Source: JAKVAV01 sp047633195 (GTDB lineage Bacteria > Bacteroidota > Bacteroidia > Flavobacteriales_D > Cryomorphaceae). Taken from it: a stretch of 64,000 nt of DNA. Where the stretch lies: the NCBI GenBank assembly GCA_047633195.1, contig JBLIEU010000002.1, positions 91,185-155,184 on the forward strand, written 5' to 3'. Below are positions 17,030 to 25,583 of the stretch, piece by piece. Positions within the stretch are counted from its first letter, which is position 1, and every line of letters begins with the position of its first letter. Both the position numbers and the translations under genes were made by a program. The notes beneath the pieces were generated by a model. It searched no databases, was not told where the DNA came from, and was given only the letters and a program-made list of their open reading frames with translations.

Positions 17030-17050
17030 CACCCCTCATTTGATTTGCCC

Positions 17051-19513
17051 TTGAAAGTTTTTTTCGCCGACGTAGTCCTGCCCTTAGCACTCCCGAAGAC
17101 CTTCATCTATCGCATTCCGCAGAATATGGTAGAGTTTGTCGAAGTGGGAATCAGGGTGGTTGTGCCTTTCGGCAAAAACAAGCTCTATACGGGTATCATA
17201 GAGCTGATTCACGATAGAGCTCCCGTAGGATACACTGCCAAATACCTCGATGATGTGCTGGAAGAAAGCGCATTGATCAACGAGAAGCAGATGAAACTTT
17301 GGGACTGGATTTCGTCCTATTACCTCTGTACAAAAGGTGAAGTGATGCTCGCAGCGATGCCTTCTTCTATGAGGCTCGGCAGCGAAACAAAGTATATTCC
17401 CAATCCTGCTTTCGAAGGAGATATAACGGGATTGAGTGATAAGGAGCAAATGCTTTTGCAGGTATTGCACGATCGGGAGGTCATGACAGCTCCAGAAGTT
17501 TCCGAAATTCTCGACATAAAGAATATTCAGCGCACCATGAAGCGCCTTCTAGAAGCATCGGCTATTTTGATCATGGAAGATTTCAAAGAAGGCTTCAAGC
17601 CAAAAGTGGAAAAATTCGTTCGCCTAACTGAAGCGTGCATCGATGAAGAAGGCTTGCAAGCTGCATTTCGATCGGTTCAGCGCGCTCCCAAGCAAGAGGA
17701 GTTGCTCATGGCTTTTGTTCAATTGAGCGAGCGATACAGTGCCGAGGCGAAAGACGTTCAAAAAACGGTCTTGCAAAAAAGAGCCAGTGCTTCCTCCGCG
17801 CAAGTCACTGCTTTGCAAAAGAAAGGCATCTTCGAGATCTACGAGAAAGAAGTCGGAAGACTCATTTACGGCGAAGGCGGTGGAGCAGGGCCTATTCAAT
17901 TAAGCTCGATTCAAGAAGGAGCGCTGGCAGAAATAAGGAATTCATTTGAAGAGAAAAGTGTGACCCTTCTTCATGGAGTCACCTCTTCGGGAAAGACAGA
18001 AATCTATATTTCCTTAATCAAAGAGCAGCTCGAACTGGGCAAGCAAGTTCTCTACATGCTTCCTGAGATTGCGCTGACCACTCAAATGATCAACCGCCTC
18101 AAGGCTCATTTTGGTGATCTGGTGGCCGTTTATCACTCTCGCTTCAGTCAAAATGAACGAGTGGAATTGTGGAATACCATTGGCGACAAGAATTCGACAA
18201 AAGCTAAAGTTGTTCTGGGGGCTAGGAGTGCTTTATTTCTTCCGTTTTCTGAATTGGGCTTAGTCATCGTGGACGAAGAACACGAGACTTCCTTCAAGCA
18301 ATTTGATCCAGCTCCACGCTACAATGCACGAGATGCTGCGATCGTACTCTCTGGTATTCACGGTGCCAAAACGCTGCTAGGATCGGCCACACCATCTTTT
18401 GAATCTTACTTCAATGCGAAAGGGGGGAAGTATGGTTACGTGCAAGTAACGGAGCGTTTCGGAGGGGTGGCACTTCCTAAGATTGAGCCCGTATCCTTAT
18501 CGGGAAAAGAAAGCAGTACGGGATATTTCACCAAGGAATTATTGGATGCTATTCGGGACACTTTGGAAAACAATGAGCAAATCATTCTTTTTCAAAACCG
18601 AAGAGGCTATGCACCAGTTTTGCTCTGCAATACCTGCGGTTGGTCGCCTGAATGCACTAGATGCGACGTGACCTTGACTTACCACAAAGCCCAAGATCGT
18701 TTCGTATGCCACTATTGTGCAAATCGCTACAACCAGCCTCCGAGCTGTGCGGCATGCGGTAGCCACGGACTGAGGCTGGCAGGTTTTGGGACGGAGAGAA
18801 TCGAAGAGGAACTACCCATCTATTTCCCCGATGCCACTGTGGCGCGATTGGATTTAGACTCTACCCGTTCAAAGAATGCGTACTCCAGGATATTGACCGA
18901 TTTCCAGAATGGATCAATCGATATTTTGATTGGGACTCAAATGATCACCAAGGGTCTTGATTTTGATCGAGTGACGTTGGTTGGAATCTTGAATGCTGAT
19001 CTATTGCTGCGATTTCCTGACTTCAGAGCAGGGGAGAGGGCATACCAACTCATGACACAAGTTGCGGGGAGAGCTGGAAGAAAGGAGAAGCAAGGCAAGG
19101 TGATCATTCAATCACAAGACCCCAATCAGTGGCTGATACAACAGGTGAAGCATGGAAATTACGAAGGTGTTTTGAACCAAGAGATCAAAGAGAGGAAGGA
19201 GTTTGCCTATCCGCCATTTACCCGATTGATAAAACTCACTTTGCAGCACCGCGAGGCTGAAATGGTAGACTATTGTGCCGCGGAATTAAAAAATGAATTG
19301 CTAAAAATTCTGCCCGAGCAGTCTATTTTGGGACCAGAATATCCTGTGGTGGCAAGAGTGAAAAATCGCTACAACAAGAATCTCTTGCTCAAACTCCATC
19401 GAAATCAGAACCCTGCGGATTTTAAAGGGAAGATGAAAAATCTGACAGGCCCGTTTTTCGCCAAAAAAGAATTCAAATCGGTGCGGTTGATTATCAACGT
19501 CGACCCTTACTAG
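17051..19513 (+). CDS. priA: Primosomal protein N' / replication restart helicase PriA
   Basis: Predicted 820 residues, cytoplasmic 3'-5' DNA helicase that reloads the replisome at stalled forks. The N-terminal DNA-binding domain starts KVFFADVVLPLALPKTFIYR. The helicase core has Walker A GVTSSGKTE (near residue 310), DEEH box VIVDEEHETSFKQ, and motif III GSATPS. The zinc-binding module has eight Cys: CNTCGWSPECTRC, then CHYCA and CAACG. GTQMITKGLDF and the AGRAGR motif near the C-terminus complete the set. The frame is open back to 16871 but that part has no family similarity; TTG at 17051 gives the right N-terminus just after a -7 element. It is followed 37 bases later by the acyltransferase gene. 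Confidence 0.93.
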   Translation: MKVFFADVVLPLALPKTFIYRIPQNMVEFVEVGIRVVVPFGKNKLYTGIIELIHDRAPVGYTAKYLDDVLEESALINEKQMKLWDWISSYYLCTKGEVMLAAMPSSMRLGSETKYIPNPAFEGDITGLSDKEQMLLQVLHDREVMTAPEVSEILDIKNIQRTMKRLLEASAILIMEDFKEGFKPKVEKFVRLTEACIDEEGLQAAFRSVQRAPKQEELLMAFVQLSERYSAEAKDVQKTVLQKRASASSAQVTALQKKGIFEIYEKEVGRLIYGEGGGAGPIQLSSIQEGALAEIRNSFEEKSVTLLHGVTSSGKTEIYISLIKEQLELGKQVLYMLPEIALTTQMINRLKAHFGDLVAVYHSRFSQNERVELWNTIGDKNSTKAKVVLGARSALFLPFSELGLVIVDEEHETSFKQFDPAPRYNARDAAIVLSGIHGAKTLLGSATPSFESYFNAKGGKYGYVQVTERFGGVALPKIEPVSLSGKESSTGYFTKELLDAIRDTLENNEQIILFQNRRGYAPVLLCNTCGWSPECTRCDVTLTYHKAQDRFVCHYCANRYNQPPSCAACGSHGLRLAGFGTERIEEELPIYFPDATVARLDLDSTRSKNAYSRILTDFQNGSIDILIGTQMITKGLDFDRVTLVGILNADLLLRFPDFRAGERAYQLMTQVAGRAGRKEKQGKVIIQSQDPNQWLIQQVKHGNYEGVLNQEIKERKEFAYPPFTRLIKLTLQHREAEMVDYCAAELKNELLKILPEQSILGPEYPVVARVKNRYNKNLLLKLHRNQNPADFKGKMKNLTGPFFAKKEFKSVRLIINVDPY

Positions 19514-19550
19514 TGATTAACCGTATCTTGTACCATTAATTTCACCTGCA

Positions 19551-20306
19551 GTGAAGAACGTTTTTGGACAATGGAAATTTTTGAAATCCTTGCTTATTTC
19601 CATTCTGGGAATAGTCACTTGGCCACGCTTTGTATGGACAAATAAGAGCGTAATAGCGGGTATGGATGTCCTCCAAAAATTGCCCAATCGAAATGTACTC
19701 TTTGTATCCAATCACCAGACATATTTTTCGGATGTTATCCTAATGTACCACGCTTTCGGTGCGGCAAAATGGAAGTTCAAGCGGGGTATTCGCAATCCGA
19801 TTTATCTGCTCGCACCCAAAATTAACTTGTATTACGTAGCTGCCGCTGAAACAATGAAGAGTGGATTGCTCCCGAAACTATTTGCTTATGGCGGCGCTAT
19901 TTCGGTTGACAGAACTTGGCGAGCCTCTGGGGAATCGCTGGAAAGAGAGGTCAATCCGAAGGACCCAGAGAATATTTCGAAAGCTGTTTCTACTGGTTGG
20001 CTGGTCACTTTCCCTCAGGGAACGACCAAGGCATTTGAAAAAGGCCGAAAGGGAACCGCTCATATTATTAAACAGAATAGGCCAATTGTCGTTCCCGTCA
20101 ATATTGACGGATTCCGTCGTGCATTTGATAAGAAAGGATTGAAGATCAAGAAGAGGGATACCCGTTTGTTGATGAAATTCTACGAGCCACTCGATATCGA
20201 TTACGATGCTCCTGCAGAAGAGATTTTAGAGCAAGTGATGGTTGCGATAAAGCAAACCTCAGAATTTCTCCGCGTTCCGCAACCTGAGGAAGAAGGCGAG
20301 AAATAG
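19551..20306 (+). CDS. PlsC-like lysophospholipid acyltransferase
   Basis: Predicted 251 residues, starting at GTG. One N-terminal hydrophobic segment (about 10-28) probably anchors it to the inner membrane. The acyltransferase block is FVSNHQTYFSDVILMYH: the catalytic His and Asp are present, though five rather than the usual four residues lie between them. Block III is FPQGTTKAFEKGRKGTAH and block IV is PIVVPVNIDGF. Such enzymes acylate lysophosphatidate or a related acceptor in lipid synthesis. It is downstream of priA on the same strand and convergent with the thioesterase gene, whose stop codon lies 1 base away. Confidence 0.85.
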   Translation: MKNVFGQWKFLKSLLISILGIVTWPRFVWTNKSVIAGMDVLQKLPNRNVLFVSNHQTYFSDVILMYHAFGAAKWKFKRGIRNPIYLLAPKINLYYVAAAETMKSGLLPKLFAYGGAISVDRTWRASGESLEREVNPKDPENISKAVSTGWLVTFPQGTTKAFEKGRKGTAHIIKQNRPIVVPVNIDGFRRAFDKKGLKIKKRDTRLLMKFYEPLDIDYDAPAEEILEQVMVAIKQTSEFLRVPQPEEEGEK

Positions 20307-20307
20307 T

Positions 20308-20745
20308 CTACGCTTTCCCCAGGATTTCGTTTTTTGAAGCTGGGTAGGCATTGAAAGTGCCAAGTCCTTTTGAGGCAATTTTCATTTTTTCGTTTTCGAT
20401 GTAAATCGTCCCCTCAGAAGAAATTAGTCTGTTACCTTCAAATATTACTTTTCCATTGCCAAGTAGTCGATCTCCAATTTTGATCGGAGCGTAGAAGTTG
20501 AGCTTGAATTCTACGGTACTTACTAGCTTGTCTTTTTCTGCCGCGAGCGAGAGTGCTGCCACACCAAGAATGGCATCCATCATTCCTGAGACCGCCCCGC
20601 CATGTGCCGCCATAGGATTGGAGAGGTGCTCTTCTTTTATTTCCATTCGGTACTCGATTTCTCCAGGTTTGATAACGGTAAGCTTCAATCCGAGCAGTTT
20701 ACCGAAAGCATTCACTTCGTTGTATTTCTTTAAAATAGGATGCAT
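20308..20745 (-). CDS. PaaI-type hotdog-fold thioesterase
   Basis: Predicted 145 residues. The hotdog signature is NPMAAHGGAVSGMMDAILG (about residues 42-60), where HGG followed by a helix with Asp is typical of PaaI/YbdB-type acyl-CoA thioesterases; VEFKLNFYAPIKIGD follows. It probably hydrolyses an acyl-CoA in the cytoplasm; the substrate is unknown. It is a single gene convergent with the PlsC-like acyltransferase. A dispersed repeat (R2) lies just upstream of its start. Confidence 0.88.
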   Translation of the reverse strand: MHPILKKYNEVNAFGKLLGLKLTVIKPGEIEYRMEIKEEHLSNPMAAHGGAVSGMMDAILGVAALSLAAEKDKLVSTVEFKLNFYAPIKIGDRLLGNGKVIFEGNRLISSEGTIYIENEKMKIASKGLGTFNAYPASKNEILGKA

Positions 20746-20758
20746 AGGGTTTATTGAG

Positions 20759-20897
20759 TGTCTGTAGATTTAGTCGAGAGTCCGAGCTAAAGGGTTCATT
20801 GGTAAAACACATGAAGGTTTAAAGAACAAGGAGGTGACTCTTGAAAATGACTGTTTTTAAACCAAGTGAAACTCAGATAATGGACTCTAAAGACAGA
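20759..20897. repeat. Dispersed intergenic repeat, copy R2
   Basis: Left end TGTCTGTAGATTTAGTCGAG, right end ATGGACTCTAAAGACAGA; the ends are imperfect inverted repeats. The core shares AACAAGGAG, ATGACTGTTTTTAAACCAAGTG with copy R1. It lies between two minus-strand genes (gamma-glutamyltransferase and the thioesterase). Confidence 0.5.
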
Positions 20898-20903
20898 AGT
20901 TAT

Positions 20904-22610
20904 TTAATAACCCGCTCCAACATCATCACCGCGAGGATCGCCACAAACTTCGAGCATTCCATTGTCTGATACCTTAATGGCATCTACTCTTCCCAAAGTG
21001 TAATAGTAGTCGATTTTGTGCCCCTTATTTTCTAGCATATTGATGACATCCTGCGGAAATTTGTCTTGTTCAAGAAAGAGCTTATCTGGTAGCCATTGGC
21101 TGTGAAACTTCGGGGCGGCTATGGCATCTTTTAGATCCATGTCGTAGTAGACACAATTGGCAATGGTTTGGTATACCGAGGTGATGATAGTGCTACCGCC
21201 AGGTGATCCTGCTACTAAAAATAGCTCACCATCTTTCTCCACAATGGAAGGGGTCATCGAGCTGAGCATTCTTTTTCCTGGCTCGATGGAGTTTGCCTTT
21301 CCTCCGATCAGACCGAACATATTCGGTGTGCCTGGCTTTGAACTGAAATCGTCCATTTCGTTGTTGAGCAAGAACCCAGCTCCCGATACGACTATCCGGC
21401 TTCCGTAACGTCCGTTGAGTGTCGTCGTTATTGATACCGCATTGCCTTCTTCGTCTACTACTGAAAGATGTGTGGTTTCCATGCTCTCGGCGACTTGCTC
21501 CATATTTCCATGGCTCACTCGGCTGCTTTGCGTAGCGCGGTACCTGAAGTTCTCCAATCTCGAGGCGAGATAAGCCGAGTCCGTCAATTCCTTGTAAGGG
21601 ATATCGTAATAATCGGGATCACCAAGATGCATGGAGCGATCGGCATATACACGCCTTTCTATTTCAGTATTGAAGTGTAGATACTCCACTGAATTGTGCT
21701 CCAACGATTCGACTTTAAGCATTTTACTCATTTTGAACATTTGCTCTAGAGCAATTCCACCACTAGACGGAGGAGGCATAGAAATGACCTTGTAATTGTC
21801 AAAGGAGAATTTAATGGGGTTGCGCCATTGCGGCTGGTAATTTTTTAAGTCCCTTTCTGTAATGAGTCCTCTTCCTTCTCCCATTTCGTCCAAAATCAAT
21901 TGAGCCGTTTCTCCATTATAGAACTCAGTAGGGCCTTTTTCTTTGATTCTCGTCAAAGTATTGGCTAAGTCTGTTTGGATCAAAATGTCCCCTTCTACCC
22001 ATGGCATTTCTTTTACAAATGCTGTAGGAAATCGGTTTCTGGTCTCAAACTTATCTCGGTTTTCGTTGAGTTGTTGTGCTTGATCGGCGGTGATTGCAAA
22101 CCCATTACGAGCTATTTCGATGGCTGGTTCAAGAAGGTAACTCATCTTCAAGCTACCAAACTTGTCGTGCATCACGTAAATCCCAGCTACTGAACCTGGG
22201 ACTGCTGCTGCTAGTCGCGTATTCAGGCTTAAGCCTTCTGCTACCTCACCATCGGGGCCTAAGAACAATTCGGCAAATGCGACCATCGGTGCTCTTTCTC
22301 GGAAATCCAGAGTTGCTGCCAAACCGTCGTTGCATCGAATAACCATGAATCCGCCTCCACCGATGTTGCCCGCTTTAGGAAAACAAACGGCCAAAGCCCA
22401 TTGCACCGCCACAGCAGCATCAGTCGCATTTCCGCCACTCTCCAATATTTCGGCACCTATTCTCGCTGCCACGGGATGTGCACAAGCCACGCCAGCCTTC
22501 AAGGAATCCAGACTTTTATCTACTCTTACAGATGATTTTGATTCAGAGCTATTGGAGGGCTGACAAGCCCATAAAAAACAGATTGCCAGCAGTAATATTA
22601 TTCTATTCAT
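20904..22610 (-). CDS. ggt: Gamma-glutamyltransferase (lipoprotein)
   Basis: Predicted 568 residues. It has a signal peptide with lipobox (CFLWAC, Cys near residue 16), so it is probably a periplasmic lipoprotein. The N-terminal subunit starts VACAHPVAARIGAEIL with GGNATDAAVAVQWAL. The self-cleavage point is before the catalytic Thr in METTHLSVVDEEGNAVS (about residue 370), and LNNEMDDFS and SSMTPSIV follow. The family cleaves and transfers the gamma-glutamyl group of glutathione. The Met at 22610 is preferred over one 4 codons upstream because it gives a normal signal peptide; either way it overlaps the cyclophilin gene. It is the last gene of an operon DUF1883-cyclophilin-ggt. Confidence 0.93.
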   Translation of the reverse strand: MNRIILLLAICFLWACQPSNSSESKSSVRVDKSLDSLKAGVACAHPVAARIGAEILESGGNATDAAVAVQWALAVCFPKAGNIGGGGFMVIRCNDGLAATLDFRERAPMVAFAELFLGPDGEVAEGLSLNTRLAAAVPGSVAGIYVMHDKFGSLKMSYLLEPAIEIARNGFAITADQAQQLNENRDKFETRNRFPTAFVKEMPWVEGDILIQTDLANTLTRIKEKGPTEFYNGETAQLILDEMGEGRGLITERDLKNYQPQWRNPIKFSFDNYKVISMPPPSSGGIALEQMFKMSKMLKVESLEHNSVEYLHFNTEIERRVYADRSMHLGDPDYYDIPYKELTDSAYLASRLENFRYRATQSSRVSHGNMEQVAESMETTHLSVVDEEGNAVSITTTLNGRYGSRIVVSGAGFLLNNEMDDFSSKPGTPNMFGLIGGKANSIEPGKRMLSSMTPSIVEKDGELFLVAGSPGGSTIITSVYQTIANCVYYDMDLKDAIAAPKFHSQWLPDKLFLEQDKFPQDVINMLENKGHKIDYYYTLGRVDAIKVSDNGMLEVCGDPRGDDVGAGY

Positions 22611-23421
22611 CGATAACGTCAATTTGCATGATTAAAGGGTCGATTGGCCATTCACCACCATCGGTTTTTACGGCAGCCATTTTATCCAATACATCCAGTC
22701 CTTCATAAATCTCACCAAAAACAGTGTGTTCATTGTCAAGATGTGGCGCTCCACCAATCGTCTTGTAAATTTTTCTTTTCCAGTCGGGAATGATCATTTC
22801 GCTGTCCCGCTCTATGGCCATCAGTTGCGGTTCATTGAATTTTTGTCCTTGGACAAAGAAAAAATAATAAGCCGAAGATCTCTTATTGGGATTGTTCTTA
22901 TAAGCGCGAGCCATAGATAAGACACCTTTCTTGTGTATGCGCTCCTTTTTGAATTCAGAGGGCATGGTGTACGATCCGATCAAGATTCGCTTCACTTTTT
23001 CAATTTCACTTTCATTGTTTCCGCCTTGAACGACAAAATTAGGCGCAACACGGATAAATTCAGTACCCGTGTAGTAATTTCTTTTGGTCATCATCAAGAA
23101 ATTTGCCGTGTGCAAAGGTGTTTCTTCAAACAATCTCACCTTGAGCGTGCCGACTCGAGTGATTACTCGCACTCTTCTTTCGGGGTTTTCGCTAAAATAT
23201 TCGCTTAAGAAGCTTTCGATATTTGCACTGTTCAGCTTGGGAAATTCTCTTTCGACTACTATGGTGCTATCTTTTTTTGGAATCTCTTTTTTAGTGGTTG
23301 ATCTAACTTTGGACTCAGTTTCGTTCAGAGAAGAGCCCGAAGGTTCGCAACTGAGAAAGACTAAAATGATGAAAGCGAATCCGAGAAGATTCGCTTTGTT
23401 AAAATTGAAATGAGTTGGCAT
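22603..23421 (-). CDS. Cyclophilin-type peptidyl-prolyl isomerase (lipoprotein)
   Basis: Predicted 272 residues. A signal peptide with lipobox (LVFLSC, Cys near residue 25) is followed by a charged linker. The cyclophilin domain starts about residue 80 (VRVITRVGTLKVRLFEETP) and contains TANFLMMTKRNYYTGTEFIRV and FVVQGGN, the active-site region, and DNEHTVFGEIYEGLDVLDKM near the end. It would assist folding of periplasmic or outer-membrane proteins. Its start overlaps the DUF1883 stop by one base and its end overlaps the ggt start, so the three are coupled. Confidence 0.9.
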   Translation of the reverse strand: MPTHFNFNKANLLGFAFIILVFLSCEPSGSSLNETESKVRSTTKKEIPKKDSTIVVEREFPKLNSANIESFLSEYFSENPERRVRVITRVGTLKVRLFEETPLHTANFLMMTKRNYYTGTEFIRVAPNFVVQGGNNESEIEKVKRILIGSYTMPSEFKKERIHKKGVLSMARAYKNNPNKRSSAYYFFFVQGQKFNEPQLMAIERDSEMIIPDWKRKIYKTIGGAPHLDNEHTVFGEIYEGLDVLDKMAAVKTDGGEWPIDPLIMQIDVIDE

Positions 23422-23768
23422 TAATCGAGAGTGTCGTCGTATTCATCAACAGGCCTTTTTGCAGCTCCCGTTTGTTCAGAGCCATTTAAGGTATCGTAAC
23501 GGTGTGGAATGAGCTTGGCATTGCCAGTTATATCTAGTGGATGGCTATAAGACCCTTTTTCAATGACAGCGTGCCAAGTGGCCTCAAATGGCACCGTAAA
23601 GGTTACGGGCGATTGTTCAGCTTCACCTCCTCGATACTGATAAGTATGGCCTTTCTTGTACCGTGAAAACTGGCTACTTTCCAAGAGCAATACTTTGGTG
23701 GGCTTATCGAACGTCACTTCGATTTTATCTTTTGTTTTTGCTAAAAATGGTTTTTGTAGAAATCTCAT
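23421..23768 (-). CDS. DUF1883 domain protein
   Basis: Predicted 115 residues, small and soluble. The pattern KVLLLESSQFSRYKKG then YRGGEAEQSPVTFTVP and TWHAVIEKGSY matches DUF1883, a short beta-barrel-like domain sometimes joined to TIR domains in other bacteria. Function is unknown. The open frame extends 5 codons further up, but Met at 23768 (MRFLQKPF) matches the family N-terminus. It is the first gene of the operon with cyclophilin and ggt; a possible promoter region is A/T-rich sequence up to 23800. Confidence 0.75.
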   Translation of the reverse strand: MRFLQKPFLAKTKDKIEVTFDKPTKVLLLESSQFSRYKKGHTYQYRGGEAEQSPVTFTVPFEATWHAVIEKGSYSHPLDITGNAKLIPHRYDTLNGSEQTGAAKRPVDEYDDTLD

Positions 23769-23817
23769 TGCGTTCAAATTCAACTAAATTTAAGAAAAAT
23801 ACCTTTGCGACTGGGAA

Positions 23818-23851
23818 TAAAAAAAGCGAGTGATCTAAGACCAACTCGCTT
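23818..23851 (-). terminator. Terminator downstream of the HEPN gene
   Basis: AAAAAGCGAGT at about 23821 pairs with ACTCGCTTTTT at about 23841, with a 12-base loop. On the minus strand the right arm is followed by a T-rich run. It is about 140 bases after the HEPN gene stop; the stretch between them holds no gene I can support. Confidence 0.6.
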
Positions 23852-23988
23852 TTTCTTGCTCTGCTCAAAGCAACCATCAGAAGATTTTAACTGCTACCAA
23901 TGTAAGAGTGAACACCTGAACGTCAGTCTGGATTTTCACCAAAGAGCCTTCTCAACTCTTTTTCGGTCGAAAGTGGAAATAAGCGGAT

Positions 23989-24762
23989 TTATGGTTTTGG
24001 GATAATCTGATATTCGAACACCACTCGGTCATCATAGCCCAAAGGATATGCATGAAATTTTCTGGAGCTTCGTATGGTGATGTTTATCTGGGCCTGCTTT
24101 TGGACGTGCTTATCGGCTACCTCAAAAAACAAGATATTGCCAGTCTCCCATTTCTGTCCGTGGATTTTGAATTCAAGGGGCTTCTCTTCAGGGTCGCTGG
24201 CCTGGACAATAAACTCTAACGTAGTGCCTGGATGAATGGTCAAGTTGGTTTTGAGTCGGCGCGGTTTGCCTGGCACCCAAATATTTCCGAGACTGTCCTT
24301 GATGTATTCTATTCTGGGATAACCTTCTTTCCCAACTTCTAGAAGACTTCTATAAGCGGTGATTTTAGCCCGGATCTCTCCTGTTATTCCAAGTACCAAA
24401 TGTTTCTGGTAAACGAATAGTTCTCTCCTGTGGATCTGAGGATCTCGATACTCTTCAAGAATTTTGATGAATGTAATCAGACGATCTCTTTCTGTAAAAG
24501 CGCTTTGAAAATCGCCAATCCAGTTTTCCGAAATCAAGTCGGACAAATCCTCAAATGGAGCATAGTAGACCAGTCTTTCTTCTCCTTTATTGGGAACTGA
24601 ATCTACTTCTCCTTGAGCTTTTCGTTCTCTCCAAAGATCAATGCGAGCTGAGGGAACGCCACATTTCGACATCCAATCTGCTCCGAGATTTTTCTCAAGA
24701 GAGTATTCAATGAAATCTCTCAGTGCATTTTCTGCATCTTTTATGGATCGGGCTAATTCCAT
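23989..24762 (-). CDS. Swt1-type HEPN domain protein
   Basis: Predicted 257 residues. The N-terminal half is a helical HEPN-like domain related to Swt1: ALRDFIEYSLEKNLGADW, YYAPFEDLSDLISENW, then EEYRDPQIHRRELFVYQKHL. The RDPQIH element fits the R-x4-H catalytic motif of HEPN ribonucleases. The C-terminal half (about 165-257) is beta-rich and unassigned. The frame is open to 24831, but Met at 24762 begins the conserved region. HEPN nucleases act in toxin-antitoxin, phage defence or RNA processing. No antitoxin, nucleotidyltransferase or other defence gene is adjacent; it diverges from the DUF1684 gene. Role unknown. Confidence 0.7.
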   Translation of the reverse strand: MELARSIKDAENALRDFIEYSLEKNLGADWMSKCGVPSARIDLWRERKAQGEVDSVPNKGEERLVYYAPFEDLSDLISENWIGDFQSAFTERDRLITFIKILEEYRDPQIHRRELFVYQKHLVLGITGEIRAKITAYRSLLEVGKEGYPRIEYIKDSLGNIWVPGKPRRLKTNLTIHPGTTLEFIVQASDPEEKPLEFKIHGQKWETGNILFFEVADKHVQKQAQINITIRSSRKFHAYPLGYDDRVVFEYQIIPKP

Positions 24763-24831
24763 GACCCGCAAGATGGTGAAAATTGACTTCTCTATCCAAA
24801 AAATGGACAGGCGATTCCGTAACTTGGGCAA

Positions 24832-25428
24832 ATGAAATTTTTGAAGACTTATCTATTGGCCATTTTTGCATATGCTTCAGTTTCGCTTAGTGCTCAAGAG
24901 GCGCGCTACATAGAATTCTGGGCCAAGACTGACGCTGAGTATGCCGACCCTGAGACATCACCACTCAAAAAGGAATATGTGGCTGAATTCGATAGTATCG
25001 CACGCTACTCTTATAATCCTGACTTTGCGATAATGGCAGAGTTTAAGAACCTCGAGCGTCAGAAGCCCATCACATTTCAAACGACGGGATCAAAAAAGCA
25101 ACGCTATCAAAAAGCGGGAACGATTCATTTTCAAATCGACTCGACGGAGCTGGTTTTGGCAGCATACAGCAATTTGGAATCGATGCGGATGCCTGGTTAC
25201 GAAAATCAGCTTTTCGTCCCTTTCACGGATGCTTCTAACGGTTTTGGAACTTATGAAGGTGGTAGATACTTGGAGATGGAATTGCCCGAGACAGATTCTG
25301 TCTTTGTTGATTTTAATATAGTGTACAATCCTTATTGTGCGTATTCAGATCGCTATTCGTGCCCTGTGCCTCCACGAGAGAATGACCTCGAGGTTAGGAT
25401 ATTGGCAGGGGCGAAGTCGCCGAAATAG
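24832..25428 (+). CDS. DUF1684 exported protein
   Basis: Predicted 198 residues with a signal peptide (about residues 1-21, cut after SLSAQ). The C-terminal signature is that of DUF1684: FVPFTDASNGFGTYEGGRYL, DFNIVYNPYCAYSDRYSCP and PPRENDLEVRILAG, with the two conserved cysteines. Members are small secreted or cytoplasmic proteins of unknown function. The HEPN gene on the other strand starts 70 bases away. A dispersed repeat (R3) begins directly after the stop codon. Confidence 0.88.
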   Translation: MKFLKTYLLAIFAYASVSLSAQEARYIEFWAKTDAEYADPETSPLKKEYVAEFDSIARYSYNPDFAIMAEFKNLERQKPITFQTTGSKKQRYQKAGTIHFQIDSTELVLAAYSNLESMRMPGYENQLFVPFTDASNGFGTYEGGRYLEMELPETDSVFVDFNIVYNPYCAYSDRYSCPVPPRENDLEVRILAGAKSPK

Positions 25429-25570
25429 TGTCTGTCCATAGAGTCCAATATCTGCGTTATACTTGCCCTGAAAACAGTCATCCGCCTAAGGCGGATTCCT
25501 TATTTTCAAAGCTGCGCAAGCCTTGATCTTGAACTCTCTGGCCAAGACACTCGACTCTCTGGACAAGCTC
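25429..25570. repeat. Dispersed intergenic repeat, copy R3
   Basis: Starts TGTCTGTCCATAGAGTCC one base after a stop codon and ends CGACTCTCTGGACAAGCTC. The left end reversed (GGACTCTATGGACAGACAC) matches the right end at 13 of 19 positions. It contains a perfect hairpin ATCCGCC-TAA-GGCGGAT at 25480-25496 and lies between convergent genes. Confidence 0.55.
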
Positions 25571-25583
25571 TAAATAGGGTACT

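Noticed and set aside
16871..17050. Upstream extension of the priA frame (60 codons)
   Set aside because: It lacks similarity to PriA, runs over the start of the divergent symporter gene and contains a TAATTTTG promoter element. TTG 17051 gives the normal N-terminus.
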